A stretch of 64,000 bases of DNA from Mugil cephalus. Its lineage: Eukaryota; Chordata; Actinopteri; Mugiliformes; Mugilidae. Each line of letters begins with the position of its first letter. Positions within the stretch are counted from its first letter, which is position 1. The translations under genes and the position numbers were made by a program. The notes beneath the pieces are model-generated. The model saw only the letters and a program-made list of their open reading frames with translations, ran no database searches and was not told the DNA's origin. Below, piece by piece: positions 56,101 through 62,870 of the stretch. The stretch spans positions 26,280,001 through 26,344,000 of the forward strand of contig NC_061771.1 of assembly GCF_022458985.1 (NCBI RefSeq). Direction: 5' to 3'.

Positions 56101-57955
56101 CAAAGAGCAGCATCACCACCAACAGGATGGAGCATGTGTCGATGATTAAAAAGTGCCATGTGTTCGACAGCGTCCAGTCAAGTGAGGATCCAGTGACTAA
56201 TTTCCCATTTGTTTTCTTACACAAGCTCTTATCTCTTTTTAAAGAACTCACACGAAACCAAAATGTCACAGGAGGGATTGATAAGAGAATCGATAGAGAA
56301 CTGGATCGATAAGCTGAACCGATAATGGCATCGGTATCAATAAAATCTCATCCCGGTCGCTGCAGTGGGTTTATTGGTCCAAAACTATCAGTTTGAGAAT
56401 TGTGGAGAAAATGGAAAAAGGAGAAACAGCAGGAAATGTTTTTCTCCTGCTTTAATTGACGCAGCAGCAGCAGCAGCAGCGTTGGTGTCGTGGACGTTTC
56501 AGCCGAGCTCAGTGTGGTATCAGGTTTTAAGAGACTTGGCTCGGTACCTGTGACAGAATTAAATACAAATCCCAGATAGAGCTGGATCACATTCATGCGT
56601 TTAAAGGCTTATCAGACCGCTCAGTCAAAATGTATTTAATGATTTTTAGTTTTCTAAAACAAATCTCAATTCAGATCCGATGGTAAATAAACAGAGTTTC
56701 CTCTCCTGGAGTTTCACCATCTTAGATTTCCTCAGCTTTTATTCTGCTTGTACCTGTATTTAGTCCAAAGAACAGGTCAGTGAAGTTAACGTGGAGCTCG
56801 ACCTCGGCTCCTTGAAAACTAGTTTCCTTTACTCCAAAAAAGAGCTGGTTGTTAAAAACCGTGCACTCCGAAATTCTTTTTGTAATTTAAATAAAAAAAG
56901 TATTTCTTGACACTTCCTGGAGGAGGAAGCTCTTCTCTTCTTCTCTTCTTTGAAACACTTGGTCGTAACAGGTTGGTAGAACTGAACAATCATCCACATC
57001 CGCATTGATCACAGATTCCTGACAGACTTTAACACCAATCAGCCACCACTAAAACAAAAGAAGGAACCTTTGAGTTTAAAAATACCTCGATGAGTCCTGA
57101 TACGATCGTGTTGCGTCGGTTTCTTTGAACTTCTTTTTGAATCGGTCTCCTGGAACGAGCCTGAACCTCGTCGGGTTCCCGTCCTCCCAACGATCCGTAA
57201 CGTGACACTGCTGAACGTGAACAGCACGTTTTTCCTCCTCCTCCTCTCCTTCCCCCGTTTCTCAGCCAAGCTTTGCTTCCTCCTTTCTGACTTCCACTCT
57301 GTTCCCGCCGCTCACCGTCTGACTCACGTCTACGTTTCTCTTCCTCGTGGGCCCGACCTCCGTCCCGTGTCCCCCGCTCCGTCCTCCGTCCTCCCGTAGC
57401 TCGTTCCGTCCCTCCGCCTGCCACGCCTCCGTCGACGTCCTGCAGCCCATAATCGAACTCCCCTTCTCCCCTCTTTTCCGACTGTCTCCTCTCCCTCCTC
57501 TCCCCCTCTCCACCTCCCTGTTCTCTCTTTCCACTCCTCCTCCTCCTCCCTCGCGTCCTCTCCCCCTCTCCACCTCTCTCCTTTGTCTCTCCACCCTCGA
57601 CACGACCCCCTTCCCCTCCTCCTCCTCCTCCTCCTCGGTGCCGACTCTCATACCTTATACCTCCACCCTCCCAACCCACCCTCCCCCCTCCTCCTCCTCC
57701 TCCTCCTTCTACTCCTCCACTCTCCCCAGCAGCCAGAGCCCGACGGCCACCCTCCAGTCCACCAACACCCAGACGCAGAGCTCCAGCTCCAGCTCGGGAG
57801 ACGGGAGCCTGTTCCGGCAGAGGGGGAGCCAGGCGGCGCAGCCGGACGAGACGGGCCGGGTGCCCCCCTACGTGGACTTCACCCAGTTTTACCGGCTGTG
57901 GGGGGGCGACCACAGCGACAGCCAGAGCGCCCAGGGAGGCCTGGGCCCCCAGTGA
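38227..57955 (+). CDS. tab1: TGF-beta-activated kinase 1-binding protein 1, eleven coding exons
   Basis: TAB1 binds and activates the kinase TAK1 (MAP3K7) in TGF-beta, IL-1, TNF and stress signalling, and also binds p38-alpha and XIAP. Eleven exons join in one frame to 507 residues (human 504). The start MAAQRRNLMQS and QSWTDDLPLC match the family. Residues of about 25-365 form the PP2C-like pseudophosphatase domain, with CFLYGVFNGYDGSRVANF in place of the phosphatase DGHGG motif, then VAVILNNKLYIANVG, ISEPEIHGSQSLEGVTGF and RHEDMTLLIR. A Ser/Thr-rich linker follows, with YPVSVPYSNSQSTSKTSVTL and TATLQSTNTQTQSSSSSS. The TAK1-binding helix PYVDFTQFYRLW lies at residues 479-490; its PYVDF phenylalanine (483) is equivalent to human Phe484. 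The start context is AACATGG. Intron 5 (6.8 kb) holds a dead Tc1 transposon. Two acceptors (exons 2 and 11) are tandem NAGNAG sites. The order syngr1-tab1 agrees with mammals. Confidence 0.97.
38874..38928. repeat. (ATCT)n tetranucleotide microsatellite
   Basis: About 13 perfect ATCT units in tab1 intron 1, preceded by GAATAAAATCTATC, the kind of AATAAA-plus-tandem end left by LINE 3' tails. Confidence 0.9.
39393..39526 (+). CDS. tab1: tab1 coding exon 2
   Basis: It encodes QHQSWTDDLPLCQMCGVGSA and on to EDGHLRL plus two bases. The acceptor TCCAG|CAG is a tandem NAGNAG, so the exon could also start at 39396, dropping one Gln. The donor is AA|GTGAGT. Confidence 0.95.
40168..40321 (+). CDS. 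tab1: tab1 coding exon 3
   Basis: One base completes a Lys codon, then GEDGCFLYGVFNGYDGSRVA and on to DVRRILTQ. It holds the signature pseudophosphatase motif. The donor CAG|GTCTGT is weaker than its neighbours. Confidence 0.95.
40560..40880. repeat. dispersed fish repeat (probable DNA-transposon derivative)
   Basis: This stretch, just 3' of exon 3 in tab1 intron 3, has repeated GTCCAGTTAAAGTC motifs (about 40692 and 40826) and TCGGATTAA / ACATGCACTTAA segments. They resemble a teleost non-autonomous repeat recognised from memory. The two GTCCAGTTAAAGTC copies are direct, not inverted. The borders are approximate. Confidence 0.4.
41747..41842 (+). CDS. tab1: tab1 coding exon 4
   Basis: It encodes 32 residues, AFDVVEKSYFDTIDDALAEK followed by ANLSNYLLPHNE. 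The acceptor is TTTCAG|GCC and the donor GAG|GTACGC, both in phase 0. Confidence 0.96.
42480..42618 (+). CDS. tab1: tab1 coding exon 5
   Basis: It encodes NLPYHQLSPQSQKMQERLRE and on to VAVILNNKLYIANV plus one base of Gly. The acceptor is TACCAG|AAT and the donor TCG|GTACGG. Confidence 0.96.
43585..43615. repeat. (CTC)n microsatellite
   Basis: About ten CTC units in tab1 intron 5. Confidence 0.9.
44036..44245. mobile_element. fragments of the autonomous relative of the miniature Tc1 family
   Basis: TTAGTGGGTGGGATATATCA (about 44040) and ATTATTCACTTCACCCGG with GCTGTGGCAATGTTATTGTC (about 44190-44240) resemble the non-coding end of the Tc1-like element from which the miniature copies derive. 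A related sequence recurs at 46290-46370. It is weak and fragmentary. Confidence 0.35.
44382..45945 (-). mobile_element. full-length, inactive Tc1-like transposon
   Basis: Both ends carry the inverted terminus C/GAGCR-GGTAAAATA(A)GTATTGAACACATCAC, and the inverted similarity extends for about 200 bases (for example GTAACAACCCAAGTAACCCA on the left and its complement near 45830). TA dinucleotides flank it at 44380-44381 and 45946-45947, the Tc1/mariner target duplication. The size (1564 bp) is typical for Tc1. The interior holds a degraded transposase on the minus strand. It lies in tab1 intron 5, opposite to the gene. Confidence 0.9.
44588..45590 (-). pseudogene. Tc1-like transposase pseudogene
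   Basis: Read on the minus strand, the N-terminal helix-turn-helix region begins GKSKELSQDLHNFIVAKHSD (about 45585) without an ATG in the usual place, and is followed by stop codons. The C-terminal half is open from 45121: MVWGCFSACVTGKLHIIEGR, then WTFQQDNDPKHGAK and SADWNPIKNLWKELK, ending at 44588. In Tc1 transposases the DDE triad is Asp in QxDNDPKH and, 34 residues later, Glu in NPIENLW. Here the spacing is kept, but the Glu is Lys. Together with the N-terminal stops this makes the copy catalytically dead. Confidence 0.9.
46290..46400. mobile_element. short Tc1-family remnant
   Basis: CTCATTCACTTCATTGGGTT and TAATGTTGTGGCAATATCAT resemble the fragment at 44190-44240 and the terminus of the miniature family. 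No clear borders. Confidence 0.35.
47252..47520 (+). mobile_element. Tc1-derived miniature element, copy F
   Basis: It starts TACGCCGATCAGCCACAACA at a TA and ends GGTGGTCATAATGTAATCTG. The interior has ACTAGATCCCAAACTGATCG, GAGATGATCCACAGAGGA and TTTTGGAGGCAC. It lies in tab1 intron 5. Confidence 0.75.
48559..48720 (+). mobile_element. Tc1-derived miniature element, copy G (interior fragment)
   Basis: It retains the interior from TTGACCATCTTGTGACAATA through TTTTGGACCTGGCATTCATT, TTACTTAGACATGTACCCCC and AGCAATGACACTCC, and lacks both termini. Confidence 0.65.
48892..48990. repeat. GACCCG-motif repeat fragment
   Basis: GACCCGGCATTTCGACCTGG, TGACCCGGCAGTCGACCCGG and CAGTGTGAACAGG recall the termini of a fish non-autonomous DNA element rich in ACCCGG. 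The family is not certain. Confidence 0.35.
49128..49172 (-). mobile_element. LINE 3' tail remnant
   Basis: On the minus strand it reads GAAATTTCCCAAATTTGTGG followed by GACAAATAAAGG, the same 3' terminus type as at 11371 and 53946. Confidence 0.5.
49417..49533 (+). CDS. tab1: tab1 coding exon 6
   Basis: It completes the split Gly, then encodes TNRVLLCKSSSDGQNQVLQI and on to DELQRLAAL plus one base. The acceptor is TTCCAG|GT and the donor TGG|GTGAGA. Confidence 0.95.
50126..50203. repeat. compound (TA)n/(TATG) tract
   Basis: Almost 80 bases of alternating TA, broken regularly by GTA units, in tab1 intron 6. It is nearly self-complementary. Confidence 0.9.
50803..50914 (+). CDS. tab1: tab1 coding exon 7
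   Basis: It encodes GVDSARIRQAGQIAGQSSTR and on to FNYNEIDLL plus two bases of Ser. The acceptor is CTCCAG|GT and the donor CAG|GTGAAA. Confidence 0.95.
51240..51560. repeat. inverted-repeat element fragment
   Basis: A perfect 19-base inverted repeat (TTAGCTTTAGCTTAGCATA at 51377-51395 and its complement at 51514-51532) encloses about 118 bases. The flanking AGGCGTC motifs are also present on both sides, so it looks like a decayed hairpin or miniature transposon in tab1 intron 7. Confidence 0.5.
52999..53143 (+). CDS. tab1: tab1 coding exon 8
   Basis: It encodes AAKTRPIISEPEIHGSQSLE, GVTGFLLLMSEGL and on to HGPEQANQ. The acceptor is CACCAG|C and the donor CAG|GTCAGT. Confidence 0.96.
53334..53547 (+). 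CDS. tab1: tab1 coding exon 9
   Basis: It encodes 71 residues from DIVAMVAAELALQNNLEAVA to ADAALTPTQ plus one base, including RHEDMTLLIR at the end of the pseudophosphatase domain. The acceptor is CTGTAG|GAC and the donor CAGG|GTAGGG. Confidence 0.95.
53896..53945. repeat. (ATTAG)n pentanucleotide array
   Basis: About ten perfect ATTAG units in tab1 intron 9. On the minus strand this is the (CTAAT)n tail of the adjacent LINE remnant. Confidence 0.95.
53946..54240 (-). mobile_element. LINE 3' end (truncated insertion with CTAAT tail)
   Basis: On the minus strand, AT-rich UTR-like sequence ends in GGATTTCCCACGGGACAAAT, CAAGCGTCTAT and then the pentanucleotide tail. This layout is the usual 3' end of teleost L2-like LINEs. 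No reverse transcriptase is left. The 5' border is approximate. Confidence 0.55.
54570..54723 (+). CDS. tab1: tab1 coding exon 10
   Basis: It encodes GGRIYPVSVPYSNSQSTSKT, SVTLSLVMPSPG and on to EEGTPTP plus two bases of Gly. This linker contains the p38-binding region in mammals. The acceptor is CTTCAG|GT and the donor GG|GTGAGC. Confidence 0.95.
54724..57729 (+). other. tab1: tab1 intron 10
   Basis: A 3.0-kb intron. It contains decayed repeats around 55300-55980 (runs of AAAAAGTC and TTTCGACTTTTTTCTT motifs, and an AATAAAAGAAGAAGAAGA end), a CAG run near 56464-56480, and a 500-base pyrimidine tract at its 3' end. No exon is recognised. Confidence 0.7.
57225..57729 (+). repeat. long CT-rich (polypyrimidine) tract before the last tab1 exon
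   Basis: About 500 bases are dominated by C and T with many CTC/CCT blocks, ending at the exon 11 acceptor. The opposite strand gives long Gly/Arg/Glu-rich open frames that are by-products of composition. Confidence 0.85.
57730..57955 (+). CDS. tab1: tab1 coding exon 11 (terminal, TAK1-binding)
   Basis: It encodes SQSPTATLQSTNTQTQSSSS, the PYVDFTQFYRLW TAK1-binding helix and ends GGLGPQ, with TGA at 57953-57955. The acceptor CCCCAG|CAG is a second NAGNAG; starting at 57733 would remove one Ser. It follows an exceptionally long pyrimidine tract. Confidence 0.95.
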
Positions 57956-57970
57956 GGAGGCGGGACGGAC

Positions 57971-57990
57971 GGGGGGGGGGGGGGGGGGGG
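57971..57990. repeat. 20-base G homopolymer in the tab1 3' UTR
   Basis: Twenty consecutive G residues begin 16 bases after the tab1 stop codon, in very GC-rich sequence. In RNA this could form a G-quadruplex. Its length may be unreliable. Confidence 0.9.
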
Positions 57991-58338
57991 AGGGGACGTT
58001 CCGGCGGCACGTGCATCAGGAGGATGCGTTTGTGGTTTCACACACAAAATGCTTTTAATGTATCGTACGTGACCTAAAGGTGCATGTGGACGCAGAGCGG
58101 GAGGCTTTTTTTTTTTTTTTTTCATCATCATCATCCTGCTATCGAATGTGAGGTGAAGCCGTGAGGGGGAGAAAAAAAAAAAAAAAAAGGCGGTGTCACT
58201 ACACCCCTTTAGCGCTTTTTCGCACTTGAACTTCAAACACTGTTCACAAAATGGAGCAGACAAGGGGAGATTTTCTGTGTCGGACTTTATTCTCACTGCT
58301 GGAAATGTTCCGTTTAGTTGAGGTGAGGCCTCGACATG

Positions 58339-58339
<1 letters not shown>

Positions 58340-58374
<35 letters not shown>

Positions 58375-58386
58375 ACAGACACACAC
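58340..58386. repeat. (AC)n microsatellite
   Basis: About 47 bases of AC repeat with two AG interruptions, probably in the tab1 3' UTR. Confidence 0.9.
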
Positions 58387-58458
58387 TCTCTGGACGACAG
58401 TCTGCTCCGTTCAAACGTGGGGTTTTTACGTGGTCATCGCTCACACTTTCGACCGGAC

Positions 58459-58464
58459 ATTAAA
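58459..58464 (+). promoter_or_regulatory. tab1: candidate tab1 poly(A) signal
   Basis: ATTAAA about 500 bases after the stop codon. It is the first common hexamer variant; AATAAA next occurs near 59879. Confidence 0.3.
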
Positions 58465-58807
58465 CGGACTTTATCTCGTCCTCATTCGTGTCGGATCCTT
58501 CAGTGCATGTGTGAAAAGGGCTTTAAAAAATCATGTTAGTTCTCTTCTGTAATATACAAAGGGATTTGTGTGAATATATGTAATACACATTGTAGAGATT
58601 GTTGTCATATGTAAGAGCAAGAAATTTGGTGAATGGATACGAACTGTTAGGCCTTAAAATGGAGCATTTGAAAGTAGCTTTTCCTTCTTTCTTTTTTTTT
58701 TATTTGTAATGAAATATATCTTCACCTTGGGTCCTCGGCTTTTCTTCACACAGATGTGCTCCTTCCCAAAAAAATTTCACTTTGGTGAAAAATGTTCAAA
58801 CTGAAGA

Positions 58808-59107
58808 TTGATCAGCCACAACATTAAAACCAGTGACAGGGGAACTCGATTACTTTGATCATCTCGCCACAACACAGTGTTCATCCATTCATGTTGATTG
58901 TTACTTAGACATGTACCACCCACCTAGACCAGATCAGACCCCCCCGCGACCCCCCCCCCCCCCCCCACCCCAGAGCAATGACACTCCTTGATGACGGCAG
59001 CCTGACACACACACAAACACACAAAAACGATTTAAGAACAACCGGCCTCCAACTTCACTAGATCCCAAACTGATCAAGGTGGTCATAATGTTCTGGTTGA
59101 GTGGTGT
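58808..59107 (+). mobile_element. Tc1-derived miniature element, copy H
   Basis: It starts TGATCAGCCACAACATTAAA and ends GGTGGTCATAATGTTCTGGT. The interior has TTACTTAGACATGTACCACC, a long C-run at 58950-58966 and ACTAGATCCCAAACTGATCA. Confidence 0.75.
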
Positions 59108-60032
59108 GCTCTATGTTTACCCATTCAGAGCTACATGTGATCTGAAGGTTCTTCAAGAAAAGCTCCAGACATAGATGATGTCTGCACAATACCAACACAA
59201 TACAAGGCTGGTCGGTGTGTGAAGTGTTTCTTCATACGTGCCGTACGATTATGCTTCCAGCCAAAGTAACATATAACATACACTGATTATATGCAGATGT
59301 TTCCAAAGGAATAAGACCATATACAGTAGACTCTTAGAAATGTGATCCTTTTCCGTTGTCTGCAGAAACTACATCCTGCTCTTGTGTTTTTTTTTGTTTT
59401 TTTTTTTTGTCCTCATTTAGTTGTGTTTCGAGATGTTTCTCGGCTGCAGCGTTTTAGGCAGTGGTTGTGTAGCTGACAGGAAATAACTCTGCACAGTGTG
59501 AGAGCGGAATCACAGCAGTCAGGTTACAAACCCTCTCTTTCTTCTGTGGGTGCATAAAAAGCTCCGGGTCTGTGTCTGTTCACGCGAGCATCCGCACAGA
59601 GAATAACGTTTCATATCTCCCTCATGTCTCACGTCTCTCTTGGCTGAGAGCGACTACGATGTTATACCGTCAAACGTTCAGCCCGCAGGTTAAAAGTGGC
59701 CCATCAGAGGGTCAAATCCGGCCCAAAGTGAGAAAATTACATAGACGAATGCCAATTTTCATTGAAAGTAACAGTTACCCCCCCAATTTCACCACTGTTT
59801 TCTGCAGAGAACTGGACAGAACACAACACTTGCTGCGTTTCCGTGACTCTTAGAAATGCATAAAACGACAAATATCGCAATAAAAAGCTGATAATGGAAA
59901 AAAAAAAACTCTCACTCATAAATACAGAGAATAAGATGTTGCAATCCCTCAAACACATTTAGAAGCCCAGTCCAAGTGAAAAGTCAACCAGCAGGCTAGC
60001 AGCTAGCAACCAGCCAGAAGACACCAGCTAAC

Positions 60033-60057
60033 TAGCCTAGCCTAGCCTAGCCTAGCC
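60033..60057. repeat. (CTAGC)n short tandem repeat
   Basis: About four and a half units of CTAGC in intergenic DNA. Confidence 0.8.
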
Positions 60058-60888
60058 AACAGCAGCAGGCGAGAAGTGATGGGACACGCGACTAGACTTC
60101 CACCAACTCCCTCTGTCTGAAGAACGAAAGTAAAACACTAAAAGACACAACTATTGCTAAAACACTAATGCTCTCATGAGGTGGTTTTTCAGAACGTTCC
60201 AAAACATGTACAAAGCGCATTTGTACTTTACTGAAAGATCGCTTTTATTTTACGAAAAAAGTGTAATGGAAACAAAGCTGGTGAGACCCAGAACTAAACA
60301 GCAGACAGTAATGTGCACTTATTTCTAAATGTAAACATTTACTTGTTCTTCTTTGCACTAAAACAAATGGAAAAAATCTGGAGTTATCACAGGAGTTATG
60401 ATACTGTTTAAAACGCATGTAGCCGTACTTAACCCTGATGCTAACGACCAAGATCCTGAACACTGAGGTTTTTAAAGATGGACGGTGTGATCCTCGACTA
60501 GCTGCACCAGAGCAAGTGTGTTGAACCCCCGTCGGCTCTTTCAAAGTGACAAGAGGAACGAGACCTTTCTGACACGTGGATGGACAGTGAGGACAAAGAC
60601 TCCAAGAAGTATAAAAGTATAAAACATGACCTGCTGCCTCGCGGCCTCAGCGGGAGGAGCTGAGGGATTTCTGGATCAAATCGAACCATCCATCAGTTCC
60701 AGTTTACTAGCTAACGGGAAAATTTAAAACTTTTTTTTCCTATTGAATGTCAGGATGATGTATGCAGGTTTTTTTTTGTCTTTTCACCCCTGTAACTCTG
60801 CCTTGTATTTAACCTACATTTCCAATTTTTTTGTGAAAAAAAAAAATACTTTCAGTGGAAGAGTAAAAATAGTCCAAAACGTCCAGCG

Positions 60889-61252
60889 ATCAGCCACAAC
60901 ACTGACGGGAGAAGTAAATAACAGGCATCCTGTGACAATTCAATCTCTTTTTGGGAAAACCTTTGGACCTGGCGTCATTGTGGATGTTACTTGGACAAAT
61001 AGCACCCGATAACAATAGCACCAGACCAGACGCCCCCACCACATAGACATAACACAAAAACGGCTTAGGAACAACTCAAAAACACACACACACAAAAATA
61101 AAAATCACTATATCTCAAACTGATCGAGTATCTGTGGGATGATCCACAGAGGACCCCCCCTCCTCGACCCACAGGACCCCCTCAGAAGGTCCATGTCCAT
61201 TCTGTGATGAGTGGAAACCTACACATTATTATTCGGGTGGTCATAATGTTAC
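60889..61252 (+). mobile_element. Tc1-derived miniature element, copy I
   Basis: It starts GCGATCAGCCACAACACTGA and ends GGGTGGTCATAATGTTACTG. The interior translates in part as FGPGVIVDVTWTNST on the plus strand, a relic of the transposase block that in Tc1 relatives reads like GPAIHVDVT. Confidence 0.75.
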
Positions 61253-62764
61253 TGCCCTCGTCTTTCTTAGCAGCCAGGACATTATTTCATTCCCTAAATT
61301 AACTTCACACTGTTGTGAAAAGCCCAATTGGTTTAATGGGGAAAGTGATTAGAACCCGCAGTAAAAGTATTAAATGGGCGACAAATTACACGAACCCTCA
61401 AATCAGCACTTGGAAGCTGAACTGTAACAGAGCTGCTGAGTCAAATCAGGCGCAGGAATGCAGCTCACTTCCCAATTCTGCAGAAACCGGCGCTTGCTTC
61501 CTCCTTAGCTTATGACCTAAGTCTTTTAGAAGTAGCTTCAATCTACTTTATTGCGTCTTGAAGAAAATGAGTCCAAAGGGCCGACATGAAATGAGCCGCT
61601 TCCTCTTAAGGAGGCGTGCGCTTGTCTGGGCGCGGTCATATAATGATGTTTGCTCCCGTGATGTTGTTGTAGCTGACTTAGTGTTTGGTCACTCATTTTG
61701 GAGCCATGTTGATTTAGTTCCATGTCTTTGTTCAGCTTGGGACATTTATTAAACATGTCTGTTTGTTCATGGGAGCCGCCGCCGCTGCTGCAGTGTTGTT
61801 GTAAATGCAGAAGTGACTCTTGTGCTGACACACTAAGGCCCCGTGTCACAACGCTACGCGATGCTCTGGGGAAACTACAACTAGAAAATCAAGTTTCCAG
61901 TACAGCCACACAACTTTCCTAGAAAATAACGCTGCCAATCTGATCTTTGGCTGAGAGCGGATCCTGCTTTTGAAGTGATATATTTACAGTAATTAATAAT
62001 CGTCCCCGCGGACATGAACTGACTTGTCATTTTAGCATTAAACACCAGTGACGTCATGTTGGCCCGTTAGCTTATCAGGGGAACGTTACATGGCATTAAT
62101 ACAGAGAGACCGATTTCAATATAGCAGCTCCGGTTACGAGGGTGTCTCATCCTCCTTTGTGTCTCGCAACCTGGACAACGCAGCTCTAACAGAGGGCGTC
62201 CAGCGATTTCAGAGCAGGCTGACTGAATAAAACCAGCAGGTGGATGAGAGGGAGAAGAAGAATGAGGAGGATCTCGGCTTCCTGAGCCTGTTCGGTTCAC
62301 TGACATCTCTTGAGGATTTCCTCAGCGTTGGAGGAAAGACGTCAGGTACCTGCACGTGGTGGTCGCAGCGTCTCCGCCGGCTGGAGAATGTCACAACGAC
62401 CTGATTCTCCGTATCTTAACCCAGTTATCGAGTCGTGTCCCGTGTCAAGTCGTCCATTTGTGAATCTGCTGTTTCAAAATAATAGTAATAAAAAAATAAA
62501 AACGGAATCGCTTGCGGTATTATGTTTTTTTAGTGTTTTTCACTTAAAGTTTCATTGAATTTCTTGCTTAAGTAGCTATTAGCTATAGCTATTAAGTGCA
62601 GAGTCACGTTTGTTTGCACTTTAAATAATATTTTACATATAAATGTGCTACAATTCAATATGAACTTGATGTTTAACCCCTTTGACACTTAAGTATGATT
62701 CTGTTAACTTCCTAAAATGACTGCAACCATCCCTGACGTGTATCATAGTGTCTTACTTTAGTCC

Positions 62765-62870
62765 CACCCGTTGACATGTAGTAGTTTATGGCCCATATTG
62801 CCTCCATCCACCAGGGGGAGCTCTACTTGCTTTAGCTTCACTTTAGAGGAGCAGTTTTGCCATTGAGCTT
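62765..62870. repeat. possible dispersed fish repeat
   Basis: GCCTCCATCCACCAGGGGGA and CTTTAGCTTCACTTTAGAGG resemble part of a teleost dispersed repeat remembered from other loci. The evidence is weak. Confidence 0.3.

Noticed and set aside
57029..57913. 294-residue open frame on the minus strand
   Set aside because: It is the complement of the CT-rich tract and of tab1 exon 11. Its Gly/Arg/Glu-rich repeats come from base composition, and it has no family resemblance.
57347..57955. 202-residue plus-strand open frame ending at the tab1 stop
   Set aside because: Only the last 74 residues are real (exon 11). The rest is pyrimidine-rich intron without conserved sequence.
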